A DNA stretch of 64,000 bases from Xanthobacteraceae bacterium (GCA_028290465.1 JAQGJU010000088.1:1-64000); one strand, 5' to 3'. Counted from the stretch's first letter, positions 1 to 8,746 are shown. Program-made: numbers and translations. Notes: generated by a model from the letters alone, not told the origin.

Positions 1-360
1 GCCCACGCCGAGCGGTTGCTCCTGCTTTGGCGCGCCTTCCGACGTCGGCACCTGCTGTTTCGGCGGCCCGCTGGGAGTCGGCTCTATCGCGCCCGGCACC
101 TGTGACGGCGCCGGCGTCTCTTGCGGCGCCACGGCTTGAGCTTCTGACGCTGGCGCACCCGGTACCGGCTCGTCACTCTTCGGCACTGGCGAACCAGGCC
201 CCGCCTCCGGCGCGACACCTTGCACGTCCGACCTCGGCGCAACCGACGCCGGCTCTTTCTGCTCTGGCGTCGGCACCTGCTGCTTCGGCGGTCCGTCAGG
301 CGTTACACTGCGCTCCAAGATCGGCCGCGCCGGCAATGCCGCCCTGCTGCAGCGCCGCCT
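1..360 (-). pseudogene. Pro-rich virion protein fragment, cut by window edge
   Basis: This minus-strand frame is open from about 360 to the left edge. It encodes a Pro/Gln/Glu/Ala-rich stretch in which the motif GPPKQQVPT occurs twice (near SVTPDGPPKQQVP and PTPSGPPKQQVPTS). It has no plausible start. It begins where the neighbouring internal-virion frame loses coherence, so I read it as the continuation of a broken late gene. Large internal virion proteins are expected at this place in podovirus-like modules. It could instead be an independent Pro-rich protein whose start was lost. Confidence 0.4.
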
Positions 361-877
361 TCATCGCGCGGACGCCCCAACTCGCGCCCTTGACACCCCA
401 ACCGACAAAGCTTTCCGGACTGAGCAGGCCGGCAACTATCTGTCCGCCGGCGGCGGCGCCGAGCTCCGACACGCGCTTCGGACTCGCCCTTGAACATCGC
501 TGCCAGCGCGTCGATTTCGTTGCGGCCGACAGCCGGCCGGTGACATTGAGGACGGTTGGATCGGCGGCACCGCCGCCGGAATGCGCGAACATCGCCTGGG
601 CGCGCGACGCCGCCATCACACCTTCCTGGCGCTTGTCGAGCGCGGCGCGCTGCGCCAGCGCCCGCGCCTGTTGCGCGGCCTGCTCTTCCTGCTTGGCCTT
701 GAATTCCGCCTGCTGCTGCTGGCGCTGCGCGGACGCCATCGCGGCATCGCCGCCGGCCAGCGTGCCGGCCGCGCTGACGGCGGTGCTGGCGGCTGACAGG
801 CCGACCGTCACAGCCGTGACCGGATCGAAGCAGGCCATGTCATAGAAGCGGTAACTCCGGATCGGTGTGTATTGCAT
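296..877 (-). pseudogene. Internal virion protein (gp14-like), frameshifted
   Basis: The product begins MQYTPIRS, with an internal start at MACFDPVTA (838). It has a small hydrophobic segment, then a Gln/Ala-rich coiled-coil-like stretch (QRQQQQAEFKAKQEEQAAQQ), as in T7 gp14-like internal virion proteins. After NVTGRLSAA (about 520-540) this frame reads Arg/Ser-rich nonsense. The next minus frame there reads NEIDALAAMFKGESEARV, which fits the family better. The first frame becomes sensible again at SELGAAAGGQIVAGLL and stops at 296. Two indels, or fusion of two genes by deletion, would explain this. It follows the GNAT gene directly. Confidence 0.5.
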
Positions 878-879
878 CG

Positions 880-1278
880 CTATCTTGTGCTCCGCCAAAT
901 CCAAGCTGAATGGTTGTCCGTGCCGGCGCGCTCGAAGCCGAGACGCGCCAGCCAGGGTTCGGCCGCAGGGTTGTTGGGTTCGGCTGTCGCCACGACGCGG
1001 CGGATGCCAAGCCGGCGCGCGTCCGCCATCATGCGAAGGCCGGCTTTGTGCAGCGCCAGCTTGAAACCCTTGGCGCCGCGCTCGCCCGGCGCCAGGATCA
1101 GGAATGCCGCGACGGTGTCGTCCGGCTGGAACGCAAGACCGCCGACCGCGACCAGCTTGCCGTCGCGCTCGGCCGCCACCGCGCGCACGCGATGCGGCAA
1201 CGGCTCGCCGATCAGGGCGTCGAAATCCGCGCGGGTGGCGGGACGAACGAGGACTTTGCGTGTTGATGTGTTGGTCAT
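880..1278 (-). CDS. Phage-associated GNAT-fold acetyltransferase-like protein
   Basis: A 132-aa protein (start ATG at 1278; an upstream TTG at 1284 is less likely) with GNAT organisation: RPATRADFDALIG at the N-terminus, a middle strand AAFLILAPGE, and a C-terminal WLARLGFERAG resembling motif B. Small GNAT-like proteins recur between the tail tubular and internal virion genes of podovirus-like prophages, which is its position here. Substrate is unknown. The acetyl-CoA loop (Q/R-x-x-G-x-A/G) is weak, so enzymatic activity is uncertain. Confidence 0.65.
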   Translation of the reverse strand: MTNTSTRKVLVRPATRADFDALIGEPLPHRVRAVAAERDGKLVAVGGLAFQPDDTVAAFLILAPGERGAKGFKLALHKAGLRMMADARRLGIRRVVATAEPNNPAAEPWLARLGFERAGTDNHSAWIWRSTR

Positions 1279-1304
1279 GGACAAAGATGATGCTGGCGCG
1301 GCCT

Positions 1305-1422
1305 CAACCTCTCCCGCTTGCGGGGGAGGTCGGCGAGCGCAGCTCGCCGGGAGGGGGCTCTACTTGCCGCACAATGCCCCCACCCCAACCCTCCCCCGCA
1401 AGCGGGGGAGGGAGCGCGCAGC
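1305..1422. repeat. Palindromic intergenic repeat, copy 1
   Basis: Two opposed arms: CTCTCCCGCTTGCGGGGGAG plus GGCGAGC..GCTCGCC on the left, and CCCTCCCCCGCAAGCGGGGG on the right, joined by ccccaccccaa. It fills the gap between the tail tubular B gene and the GNAT gene. Similar copies lie at 5219-5334 and 6412-6637, all within this virion operon. Such high-G+C palindromes are common intergenic repeats in Hyphomicrobiales. Confidence 0.85.
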
Positions 1423-1446
1423 ATTCGTGGCTAAGGCCCCCGCCCC

Positions 1447-4176
1447 TCAACCTTCATTGGTCGCGATATCGACCACCGCGCACATCACCATGCAGGGCCG
1501 CGGCGAAGCGGCCAGCAGGCACAGCCGGCTGTCGGTGTTCCACTCGCCCGGCAGGGAGGTCATCGGCCCGTCGAAGTCGGCGTGAACGGTGTCGGCCGCG
1601 ACCGTGGCGCCGTCCTTGACCAGCGGCAGATTGTCCATGCGGGCAAAACCCTGACCGAAGCGCAGGCCCTGGTAATGCGTATCGGCCAGGACCAGGCCGA
1701 TGCGATTGAGCTTCTTCTTCTGGTTCAGCGCGGTGCCCATCTGAGCCGCGTAGGCGAGCTTTGCGGACTTGAAGCGCGCCTCGTACGGCAGGCCGACGCA
1801 CACCTTGTCGAAGCCGGACGGAATGGTGACCGCGCCGCCGATCACGGTCAGGGTCTGCATTGCGCCGTCGGGCCCGATGCCGGTGCCGCAATCGTCGCCG
1901 GCGGCGCCGTCATCGTCCCAGCCCCAGGCGACGACGCCCTGCCCTTCGAGATGCGACAGGCCCGTCACCGTGGTCGAGCCACCTACATAGATGACGTGCG
2001 CGTCGGCGCAGCGCGCCTGCGGGCGCCCGTTGCATTGCGAACGCAGCGCCAGTTTTTCCAGGAACCGTTTGGTGCTCCCATTGATGGTGCGCTTCACCGC
2101 GTAATACGCCCGGTTCTCCAGCGCGCCCGGCAGCACCACCACGGACTCGATCGCACCATCGACGCCGCAATCGGTATCGATGCGCCACCAGCATTCGACC
2201 TGGTCCTCGGCGTCATGCACCAGCGCCGCGACCTGGCCATCAGCGCGCACGAAATGCAGTTGGGTGTCGGGTTGGCGCTGCACGGCGACGCCCGTAAATC
2301 CCGCGACGCCGATATCCGGATTGAGCCGCGTCAGGTCATGCGCGGTGTAGTCCAACGCCTCGGCGCTGAAGGCCAGCTCATATACGCGCCGGCCGGACTG
2401 TTGCACGAACACGCCGCGGGTATCGATCTTCACGGCCGCGACCGCGGACGAGCCTTGCGTCGAGCAATCCTTCAGCGTGAAGTTGGTCGGCGTCAGCGGC
2501 TCGTCCTGGCTGCCGGAGCGCACCGAGGTTTCGGCGCCTTCGCGCCCCACCACCAGACGCGTCAGCGGCAGCAGCCAGTTGATGGTGTCGACCGGACCGA
2601 AGCCGACCGAGCGGTTGATCGGCCCGGAATCGCCCTCGGTGTCGGGGTTGAATCCGTAATAGGCGTCCGACACCGAGCCCCAGATCTTGTCGCGGCCGGC
2701 CCACCACAGGCGTCCGTCATGAAACGCGACCGAGCTCGGCCAGCCGAGCCGGCCCGACCACTCGCCCTCGTTCCAGTCGGTCGTCGCCGTCAGGCTGGAG
2801 AACGCGTCCAGCACCTCGATGTCGACCACGGTGCGCGACGTGAAGCCGACCACGCGGCACACACCGGCCGCACTGCCGCCCGCATAGGTCAGCGTGATGC
2901 CGGCCGTGCCACTGGTGAAATTGCCGGTCTTGAAGCCGATCCGGTACCAGACGATCGAATTGTCCAGCGTATCGTCAAGGCTGGTGTTGAGGTTGCCGGT
3001 CGTCGTCGTGACATCGGAAAAACCCGTGGTCGCGGAGTCGAACGACCGTTGCAGGGTCAGCGTCCCAACCCATGTTCCGGATACCACGTAGTTGAAGATT
3101 CGGACGGCATCGACGCCGGTTACGCGGATCGCATCTGTGAAGGTATTCTGCGCGCTCAGTGACGCCGTGATGGTCTGGCCGCTGGAGAACAGCCGAAACA
3201 GCGCGCCGACATGGCTGGCGCGGAACAGATTGCGGCTCGCGGTCAACGTGCCGTTGGCGGTGAGAACGCTTGGGGTCAGCGTGGTGTCGGTGATATTCGG
3301 CGGACCGAATGGACCATCGTCCGATCTATAGAGCACGAACGACCACGAGCGTGTCGAGCGCCGCTCGATCTTGCGCTGCTGCTTGCCGTTGCAGGCCACG
3401 TAGACAATGTCGCCGGACTGGTCGTAGCGCAGCAGACTGAGATCGGCCTCCGCCCATGTGGTCGGTAGTGCCAGAACGCCTGCGCTCTCGAAGGTGATCG
3501 AGTCTACGACACGGGCTGGCGCCGATCGGGTTTCCAGTTGCACATGGACCGTGGCGGACGCTGTCGTAAAAGCGAGCGAATGCGTTCCGGTCTCGAGTTC
3601 GGTTTCGCCGATGACATTGTCGTCGCCGTCCGTGGTGCCGCAGCGGAACAGAACCGGCCCGCGAGTAACAACGATGCGGAACGCGTGTTCGATGCCGGTT
3701 TGCACGACGGTGACGCTGCGCTTGGCCTGCGCCAATCCGCCGGTCGCCAGCGACGCCAAGACCAGCACACCGCTGGATATCGCCGCGACGGCGCCGGAGC
3801 CGGTCGCCGTCAGCGTCCAGCCGGTGCCGGACGAAAAATCGCCATTGGGTACGACACTGGTGACGGCCGGGCGTGTCACCAATGTCTCGGTGTCGCCGAC
3901 GACATTCCACACCCGAAGCGCACTATCGGTGCATTCCATAATCGCAACGTCGCTGTTGGAAAACACGAACGGGATGAGACGGCACGTGAGGTCACTGCGA
4001 ATGCCGCCGCAATACTGCGTGCCGGGCCGCAGCATCATCGGGCCCAGCACGGTCGGCATGAAGTTCGATTGCGTCTCGGCCGAAAAGCGCAGCCGTTCGA
4101 CATCGACGCGCGCGAGCGCGGTCCTGGCGACCTCGCCCCGGTTGAATGTAAGCTGGCTGACGTTTTGACGTCCCAT
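1447..4176 (-). CDS. Tail tubular protein B-like (short-tail nozzle) protein
   Basis: A 909-aa protein starting MGRQNVSQLTFNRGEVART. The following LRPGTQYCGGI and repeated beta-strand segments match the long tail tubular B (T7 gp12-like) proteins that form the nozzle of podovirus tails. The open frame extends further upstream to 4677, but that part overlaps the tail tubular A gene in another frame, so ATG 4176 is preferred; it lies 2 bp after that gene's stop. The middle carries many Ser/Thr/Val-rich beta repeats. Length is within the usual range and no frameshift is seen, so this late gene looks intact. Confidence 0.85.
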   Translation of the reverse strand: MGRQNVSQLTFNRGEVARTALARVDVERLRFSAETQSNFMPTVLGPMMLRPGTQYCGGIRSDLTCRLIPFVFSNSDVAIMECTDSALRVWNVVGDTETLVTRPAVTSVVPNGDFSSGTGWTLTATGSGAVAAISSGVLVLASLATGGLAQAKRSVTVVQTGIEHAFRIVVTRGPVLFRCGTTDGDDNVIGETELETGTHSLAFTTASATVHVQLETRSAPARVVDSITFESAGVLALPTTWAEADLSLLRYDQSGDIVYVACNGKQQRKIERRSTRSWSFVLYRSDDGPFGPPNITDTTLTPSVLTANGTLTASRNLFRASHVGALFRLFSSGQTITASLSAQNTFTDAIRVTGVDAVRIFNYVVSGTWVGTLTLQRSFDSATTGFSDVTTTTGNLNTSLDDTLDNSIVWYRIGFKTGNFTSGTAGITLTYAGGSAAGVCRVVGFTSRTVVDIEVLDAFSSLTATTDWNEGEWSGRLGWPSSVAFHDGRLWWAGRDKIWGSVSDAYYGFNPDTEGDSGPINRSVGFGPVDTINWLLPLTRLVVGREGAETSVRSGSQDEPLTPTNFTLKDCSTQGSSAVAAVKIDTRGVFVQQSGRRVYELAFSAEALDYTAHDLTRLNPDIGVAGFTGVAVQRQPDTQLHFVRADGQVAALVHDAEDQVECWWRIDTDCGVDGAIESVVVLPGALENRAYYAVKRTINGSTKRFLEKLALRSQCNGRPQARCADAHVIYVGGSTTVTGLSHLEGQGVVAWGWDDDGAAGDDCGTGIGPDGAMQTLTVIGGAVTIPSGFDKVCVGLPYEARFKSAKLAYAAQMGTALNQKKKLNRIGLVLADTHYQGLRFGQGFARMDNLPLVKDGATVAADTVHADFDGPMTSLPGEWNTDSRLCLLAASPRPCMVMCAVVDIATNEG

Positions 4177-4178
4177 GC

Positions 4179-4805
4179 TCAAACCGCCGTCCGGTCCCAG
4201 CGCGACGCATGGGCGCCGCCGCCTCTGGAACGCACCCAACTGCCGCCGGGCAGGAATCCGGCCGGTTCGTTCATCGCGTCTTTGGACGCCGCGTCGATCT
4301 TGGCGCGCTTCTCCTCGCGACGCAGATCTTCGGATGGCGCGCTGCCGGTGATGCGACGGCAGGTCTCGGCCGCAAGGCGCAGCGCAACATAGTTGGCGAA
4401 GGTCGCCGGCCAGACCGACAGGTCGCGGCCATACGCCGTGTCGTCGGACACGTATTTGACGAACAGCGGATCCTGATTGGCGAACCAATAGTTCGGCTCG
4501 TCGACGAAATCCGTCAGTGCGGCGCGCAGCGTGTCTTCGGCCGACATCGCATAGAGTCGGATGAAGTCCGCAGGCTTGGCGAACGCATAGGCGTAGCCGA
4601 AGGTCGGCGTGACGCTCACCGAACGGTCGATCTGGACCGCGCGCATCGCGAAATTCCAGAAGCCCTGCTCCAGGCAATAGCGGAGCGTTTCGTCATAGGC
4701 ATCGTCCAGCGCATAGCGCGCCGTGCTGGCCTCGGCGAGCGATGCCAGCCGCTCATGGCCGAGCTTGCGGATAGCGGCGTTGTACAGCGTGAGTTTTGTG
4801 GTCAT
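4179..4805 (-). CDS. Tail tubular protein A-like protein
   Basis: A 208-aa protein starting MTTKLTLYNAAIRKLGHERL; a start 15 bp upstream is possible but less family-like. Features typical of tail tubular A/gp11-like adaptors are the N-terminal TLYNAAI, the motif LEQGFWNFAMRAV and the C-terminal ALRLAAETCRRITGS helix. It should form the ring between portal and nozzle. It is followed immediately by the tail tubular B gene, the standard podovirus order. The frame is intact. Confidence 0.85.
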   Translation of the reverse strand: MTTKLTLYNAAIRKLGHERLASLAEASTARYALDDAYDETLRYCLEQGFWNFAMRAVQIDRSVSVTPTFGYAYAFAKPADFIRLYAMSAEDTLRAALTDFVDEPNYWFANQDPLFVKYVSDDTAYGRDLSVWPATFANYVALRLAAETCRRITGSAPSEDLRREEKRAKIDAASKDAMNEPAGFLPGGSWVRSRGGGAHASRWDRTAV

Positions 4806-4836
4806 GGGTGAGGCCGCCATGGTTGGAGCGGGAATG

Positions 4837-4864
4837 AAAACGGGCGGACCTGTGGGTCCGCCCG
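4837..4864 (-). terminator. Rho-independent terminator after the small head gene
   Basis: A perfect 10-bp stem (CGGGCGGACC / GGTCCGCCCG) with a 4-nt loop, followed on the minus strand by TTTT. It lies between the stop of the small head gene (4892) and the tail tubular A start (4805), so head and tail transcription may be uncoupled. Confidence 0.8.
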
Positions 4865-4891
4865 TCTGCTCGTTCGACTACCAGATGGACG

Positions 4892-5149
4892 CTACGCCAG
4901 CACGGCCGCGTTGATGGTCGCGGCGCCGTTGGACGCCGCCGACACCGCATGCACGGTCGTCGCATAGCCTGTGGTGTAGACCACGATGACGATGTCGCCG
5001 AGCTTCATGCCGATAGTGGCGGCGTTGGAAAAGTAGCTGGCGCCTTCGACGGTCGCGCGCGCGTCCGCCGACGTGTAGACCCATAGCGCGGGTCCGCCGC
5101 CGACGCCCGCGATCAGGCATTTCGGCGGATTGGTTGCAGCGTAAGCCAT
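4892..5149 (-). CDS. Small phage head protein (decoration-like)
   Basis: An 85-aa protein starting MAYAATNPPKCLIAGVGG; the frame extends further upstream but that part lacks coding character. The middle contains ATIGMKLGDIVIVVYTT, a beta-strand pattern seen in small capsid-associated proteins encoded just after the major capsid gene of podovirus-like prophages. The role is inferred from size, position and beta content, with no catalytic motif visible. A palindromic repeat separates it from the capsid gene, and a strong terminator follows it. Confidence 0.6.
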   Translation of the reverse strand: MAYAATNPPKCLIAGVGGGPALWVYTSADARATVEGASYFSNAATIGMKLGDIVIVVYTTGYATTVHAVSAASNGAATINAAVLA

Positions 5150-5218
5150 TGCTGGCCTCCTTTGTGTTCGGATGAAGGATGTTGGGGAGCCGGGGAAAAG
5201 CACCGGCGATTGTTCTCT

Positions 5219-5334
5219 TCACCTCTCCCGCTTTTGCGGGGGAGGTCGGCGAGCGAAGCTCGCCGGGAGGGGGCCAGCACGATGCCGCCCACCCCAACCC
5301 TCCCCGCAAGCGGGGGAGGGAGAAGGGTGCAGCA
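5219..5334. repeat. Palindromic intergenic repeat, copy 2
   Basis: Same design as the copy at 1305: CTCTCCCGCTTTTGCGGGGGAG, a GGCGAGCGAAGCTCGCC hairpin, a ccaccccaaccc spacer and CCCCGCAAGCGGGGGAGGGAG. It fills the gap between the major capsid and small head genes. Confidence 0.85.
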
Positions 5335-5360
5335 TGCCGGATCCAGCTTGCACGAACGTT

Positions 5361-6200
5361 CTAGCTCAGCGTGAACGCCGAGCCGTCATGGATCATCTGC
5401 ACGATGCCGGTATTCTGCAGCAGCTTGCTGCCCATGTAGACGCTGGCACGGGCCCAGGAGTAATCCTGCTCTTGGTCGTAGCCGACCGGCGTCTGCAGGC
5501 CGTTCTTGTCGACGGCGTGACCGATGGCGTTGCGGTGGAACAGGTAGCACTTCTCGTTAGCGGTCTGGGCACCCGTCAGGTTCGGGTGCTCGATCCAGTT
5601 GACGCCATACCAGCGCAGCATCTTGCGCGTCGCGCCCGAGAACATGATCATGTCGACGTAGTCCTTGGAGGCAAACTCCTTGGTCTGCATCAGGTAGGCC
5701 ATGAAGCCCGGCGTGACGATGCCGAACACATTGTCGGCCTCCTCGGTCGGCACTTCGGCATAGCCTAGCGCCGCCTTGGCCTTGCCGACCATCGCGAGCG
5801 AAGCAGTGGCCGTGGTGCCGGTGTCGATCGTCGCCTGATCAAGTTGCGCGATGATGTCGGCATCGATCTTGCGATTGATCACCGCCATCGTGGTCTGCTG
5901 CATGATCACCCGCTGGTTGCCCTGCGAGGCGAACACGTTGAAGCCGGTCTTGCGCACCAGATCGTGCCACTCGGCCAGCGTCGCGGTGAGTTGCGTGTTG
6001 TCGTCCGCGCGCGACGGGATCAAGCCGTTGACGCCGCGCGTGACCGCCGAGGCGCCGCCGGAGCCTGCCACCAGGAAGGTGGCGACATTGCCCTTGATGA
6101 CGGCTTCGTTGACGCATACCGAGGACAGCAGCGAGCGCCGCTCCTCGAAGGCCGCGATGAATTCGTCGCGGTATTGGGTCTGAAAGGCTATCTCAGCCAT
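5361..6200 (-). CDS. Phage major capsid protein
   Basis: A 279-aa protein starting MAEIAFQTQYRDEFIAAFEE. The N-terminal arm, the LVRKTGFNVFASQGNQRV helix-strand region and the C-terminal YSWARASVYMGSKLLQNTG are typical of major capsid proteins from podovirus-like prophages of alphaproteobacteria. It lies directly after the scaffold gene, the expected order. Length is normal for a HK97-fold capsid without a fused protease, and the frame is intact. Identification is by position and overall character. Confidence 0.8.
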   Translation of the reverse strand: MAEIAFQTQYRDEFIAAFEERRSLLSSVCVNEAVIKGNVATFLVAGSGGASAVTRGVNGLIPSRADDNTQLTATLAEWHDLVRKTGFNVFASQGNQRVIMQQTTMAVINRKIDADIIAQLDQATIDTGTTATASLAMVGKAKAALGYAEVPTEEADNVFGIVTPGFMAYLMQTKEFASKDYVDMIMFSGATRKMLRWYGVNWIEHPNLTGAQTANEKCYLFHRNAIGHAVDKNGLQTPVGYDQEQDYSWARASVYMGSKLLQNTGIVQMIHDGSAFTLS

Positions 6201-6411
6201 GACAGTTCTCCGATGTTGGGTTTCGGGGGACTGCCGCCTCGCAGGTTGTCCTCATCCGGCCGCGAAGGGTTGTCCGCTTGTGTCGAGCACATGCGGGGCC
6301 TTGCGTTTCAGATGCGGGGCTTTGATTTGGCGGGTGGTGAATGCGCCGAGCCGGGGCCGTAAGGGTTGTCCGGCGCGACGCGAAAAATTGGAACGAGAAG
6401 ATCGGCTTGCT

Positions 6412-6637
6412 TCACCTCTCCCGCTCTTGCGGGGGAGGTTGGCGAGCATCGCAGGCAAGTTTACGCAGCCTGCGTGAACTTGGCTGCGTGTGCGAGACGG
6501 GAGGGGGCAGAATCAAGCGCACAGCGCCCCCACCCCAACCCTCCCCCGCACCCGCAGTCGGATTTATCCGACTTCGGTCGATCAATGTGCCGACCTCGGG
6601 TAAACCCGAGGTCGGTGCGGGAGAGGGAGCGCGCAGC
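6412..6637. repeat. Palindromic intergenic repeat, copy 3, with nested palindromes
   Basis: The outer arms match copies 1 and 2 (CACCTCTCCCGCTCTTGCGG at the left, gggagagggagcgcgcagca at the right). The inside differs: a second hairpin around 6450-6495 (cgcagcctgcg region) and an inserted pair, CAGTCGGATTTATCCGACT (6555-6573) and CCGACCTCGGG..CCCGAGGTCGG (6590-6615). This looks like one palindromic repeat inserted into another. It sits between scaffold and capsid genes. Confidence 0.8.
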
Positions 6638-6645
6638 AATTGCGG

Positions 6646-7614
6646 CTACGTTCCCCTGCCCTTCATCCGGCCCTGGCTGTCGATCAGGTCGCGGTACTCC
6701 GCCTGAACCTTCTCGTCACCCCAGTAGCGGCCATGCGCCGGCGTGCCGCGCGCGGCGCCCATCCAGCCCTTGATCTCGCTCAGCCGATCGTTGAGGCCCT
6801 TTGATGGATCGGACGCGCCGCCCGGCACCAGCGACACCGGCGGATTGAGCTCGCGCGCCAATGACGCCAACTGCCGCACGAAGGCCGGATCGTCGCCCAG
6901 TTTACGACCATCCGGCGAACGACCCGCGAGCACGCGCACCGCAAGGCCGTCCGGCCAGCCGGCCATCAGATTCTGGATCGCGTTCAGGTTCTGACGAAAT
7001 GCCGCGCCTTGCCACTCCGCGCGCAGTGCGCTCTCGGCTGTCTGCTTGAAGGTGGCGTCGGCGTCTTCGCGCGCGATGCGCTGCGCGTCCTGGATCTCGT
7101 AATACTTCGCGACCATCTTGTTGAACTGCTCGGGCGCGACATGGCCATCGAGCGCCGCGGCCGCGAACTCGCGCACGACCGATTTGTCGGCCTCGCCGAT
7201 CACGACGCCGTTGGGCAACTCCAACACATCCAGATAGCCGTCCTGACTCTCGGGAAGACCATTGTCGCGGCGCCAGGCGGCGACATCTTCGGGCGACGCA
7301 TTATCGGCCAGCGGCCTCTTCAATTCGCCGGACGACAGACGCTGCTCGAGCGCGCGATAGGATTTGTACAGCGACGCTTCGTCGGGAAACCGCGCCAGGC
7401 GTTTGAGCGCATCCTTGTCGTCGCCGGCGAGGCGGGAGCGCCAGTCGACTTGAGTTTCAGTCTGCTGGCTCGCATTGCCTTCCGTACCGGAAGCGTCGAC
7501 GTTGTCGCTCGCCTGCGCGGCGCGCTGCAGGGCACCGCCCTGCTCCGTCGCATCGCTCGCGGCTTCTGGACCCGGCGCACCGTAGGCACCCACGCCACCA
7601 TTCTCATTCGCCAT
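6646..7614 (-). CDS. Phage capsid scaffolding protein
   Basis: A 322-aa acidic, Ala/Glu-rich protein with a low-complexity N-terminus (MANENGGVGAYGAPGPEAAS) and long helices with charged residues (EDADATFKQTAESALRAEW). This composition, and a position between the portal region and the major capsid gene, is typical of podovirus scaffolds, which direct procapsid assembly and then leave. GAGGAC precedes the start. A terminator lies just upstream, so this gene probably begins the capsid transcription unit from a promoter in the 7.65-7.9 kb gap. Confidence 0.75.
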   Translation of the reverse strand: MANENGGVGAYGAPGPEAASDATEQGGALQRAAQASDNVDASGTEGNASQQTETQVDWRSRLAGDDKDALKRLARFPDEASLYKSYRALEQRLSSGELKRPLADNASPEDVAAWRRDNGLPESQDGYLDVLELPNGVVIGEADKSVVREFAAAALDGHVAPEQFNKMVAKYYEIQDAQRIAREDADATFKQTAESALRAEWQGAAFRQNLNAIQNLMAGWPDGLAVRVLAGRSPDGRKLGDDPAFVRQLASLARELNPPVSLVPGGASDPSKGLNDRLSEIKGWMGAARGTPAHGRYWGDEKVQAEYRDLIDSQGRMKGRGT

Positions 7615-7626
7615 GCAGTCCTCATG

Positions 7627-7652
7627 AAAACGCCCGGCGCGATGGCCGGGCG
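7627..7652 (-). terminator. Rho-independent terminator upstream of the scaffold gene
   Basis: An 8-bp perfect stem (CGCCCGGC / GCCGGGCG) with a 6-nt loop, followed on the minus strand by TTTT. It would stop transcripts arriving from the toxin-antitoxin genes before the scaffold gene. Confidence 0.75.
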
Positions 7653-7681
7653 ATAAGCTTATTGATGTTGTTGGCGGCTCA

Positions 7682-7750
7682 TTGGGTGGATTAGCCGAAG
7701 GCGTAACCCACCGCTTTCGATGAGATGGCGGGTTACGCTTAGCTAACCGG
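7682..7750. repeat. GTAACCC inverted repeat element
   Basis: GCGTAACCC (7701-7709) pairs with GGGTTACGC (7730-7738) around a 20-nt loop, with further partial symmetry outside (gggtggattagc / gctaacc). The same vocabulary (GGGTGGGTTxGCG, GCGTAACCC) appears in the larger repeat at 47319, so it is probably a short relative of that dispersed family. The rest of the 285-bp gap shows no gene. Confidence 0.6.
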
Positions 7751-7899
7751 CCTTACGCGCCGCGCACCTATACACGAGCGGGCGTACGTCTGAAACTGCT
7801 GCCAATCAGCATACAGTACAACAGCCACTCCATGAGGCCTTTGCATTTATTATATCACTGATCGCAGTTCCAGATCGCAAGCTGCATCCGGAACTGCGA

Positions 7900-8352
7900 T
7901 CAGGCGGCGTCCTTAAGCCGATAGTTGGACGGGTCTGAACCGTCGACCACGATGGGCGCGGTCTCCGCTCCCGCTACTGACCAGCCGGAGATCTGCTCTA
8001 CGGTTCCCGTCTTAGGAAGGTTTAGCGCTTCGCTTGAGCACATCCGAATCAGCACCTCGGCATTGCTGTCGATGTCATCCTCTCCACGCTCCCATCGGCT
8101 TATGGTGAGGGGCTCACGATGGACCACCTTCGCCAGCTGAGCTTGTGTCATGCCCATTTCTGTTCGAAGGAAGCGGAGCTCCTTTCCGCTCAGGCCGGAC
8201 TTTTTGCTCACGATTCCGCATGCAATGACGCGATGCAGCGCATTGATATTCGGAATGGTGACCGACTTCTCATCACCGTCATCGACTAGGATGTTGATCC
8301 CCTCGATGAGGACGTTGTCCAGGCCGCTTTCCGTGTACCTATACGCGCTCAT
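7900..8352 (-). CDS. XRE-family antitoxin/repressor of a DUF4258 pair
   Basis: A 150-aa protein with a good Shine-Dalgarno (GGAGG, 7 nt before ATG 8352). The C-terminal half carries an XRE-type helix-turn-helix (ELRFLRTEMGMTQAQLAKVV followed by PLTISRWERGE). The N-terminal ~60 residues (SVTIPNINALHRVIACGIV) form a separate domain, as in MqsA/HigA-like antitoxins fused to a partner-binding part. The DUF4258 gene is 46 bp upstream in the same direction. The pair is more A+T-rich than the virion genes and lies in a phage intergenic gap, so it looks acquired. It probably represses from the palindromes at 8770-8850. Confidence 0.75.
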   Translation of the reverse strand: MSAYRYTESGLDNVLIEGINILVDDGDEKSVTIPNINALHRVIACGIVSKKSGLSGKELRFLRTEMGMTQAQLAKVVHREPLTISRWERGEDDIDSNAEVLIRMCSSEALNLPKTGTVEQISGWSVAGAETAPIVVDGSDPSNYRLKDAA

Positions 8353-8398
8353 AGTAAAACCTCCAGGTCGTGACGTAAACAAACAAAAAGGAAAATCA

Positions 8399-8746
8399 CT
8401 ATTCATCTACCCACATGACAGTAATCACCTTCAGCCATGACCGTATTGCGTCGGGAATCACAACTATTCTCACAGACCTGTTACCAGAATTCGGCGTTTG
8501 GGACTCGATTCTGTACTTAAAGAGCCCTGCTTGTGTCGACGGTTCAGGGTCTTCATACACAAATCCATTCTTAAGTGCGTACAAAAGATCGCCCATAAGC
8601 AAGCTGCGCTCATCCATTCTTTCGCACGCGTGGTCCCGACGGGTAAGTTTCATCCCGTCGCTCCGCGCTATTCTTCTAATCTCGTCCGTGGCAACCGCCG
8701 GTTTCCACGGCTGAGGGATTGGCTTCAGCGGGACAATAGCACCCAT
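8399..8746 (-). CDS. DUF4258 protein, putative toxin of a TA pair
   Basis: A 115-aa protein. I take ATG 8746 (AGGAG 8 nt upstream) over an upstream TTG. The core TRRDHACERMDERSLLMGDL, then KYRIESQ and a strand SVRIVVIPD, match the DUF4258 family, small basic proteins with a RelE/MqsR-like pattern. Toxicity is not proven for the family; linkage to an XRE gene just downstream supports a toxin-antitoxin reading. Toxin-first gene order resembles mqsRA and higBA. Confidence 0.65.
   Translation of the reverse strand: MGAIVPLKPIPQPWKPAVATDEIRRIARSDGMKLTRRDHACERMDERSLLMGDLLYALKNGFVYEDPEPSTQAGLFKYRIESQTPNSGNRSVRIVVIPDAIRSWLKVITVMWVDE

Noticed and set aside
27-845. Long plus-strand frame of 272 codons
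   Set aside because: It is antisense to the virion protein frames, is Ala/Pro/Ser/Arg-rich as expected for a high-G+C shadow, and lacks a ribosome site.
7682-7750. GTAACCC inverted repeat as a phage attachment site
   Set aside because: It lies inside the late module, no integrase is nearby, and it resembles a dispersed genomic repeat.
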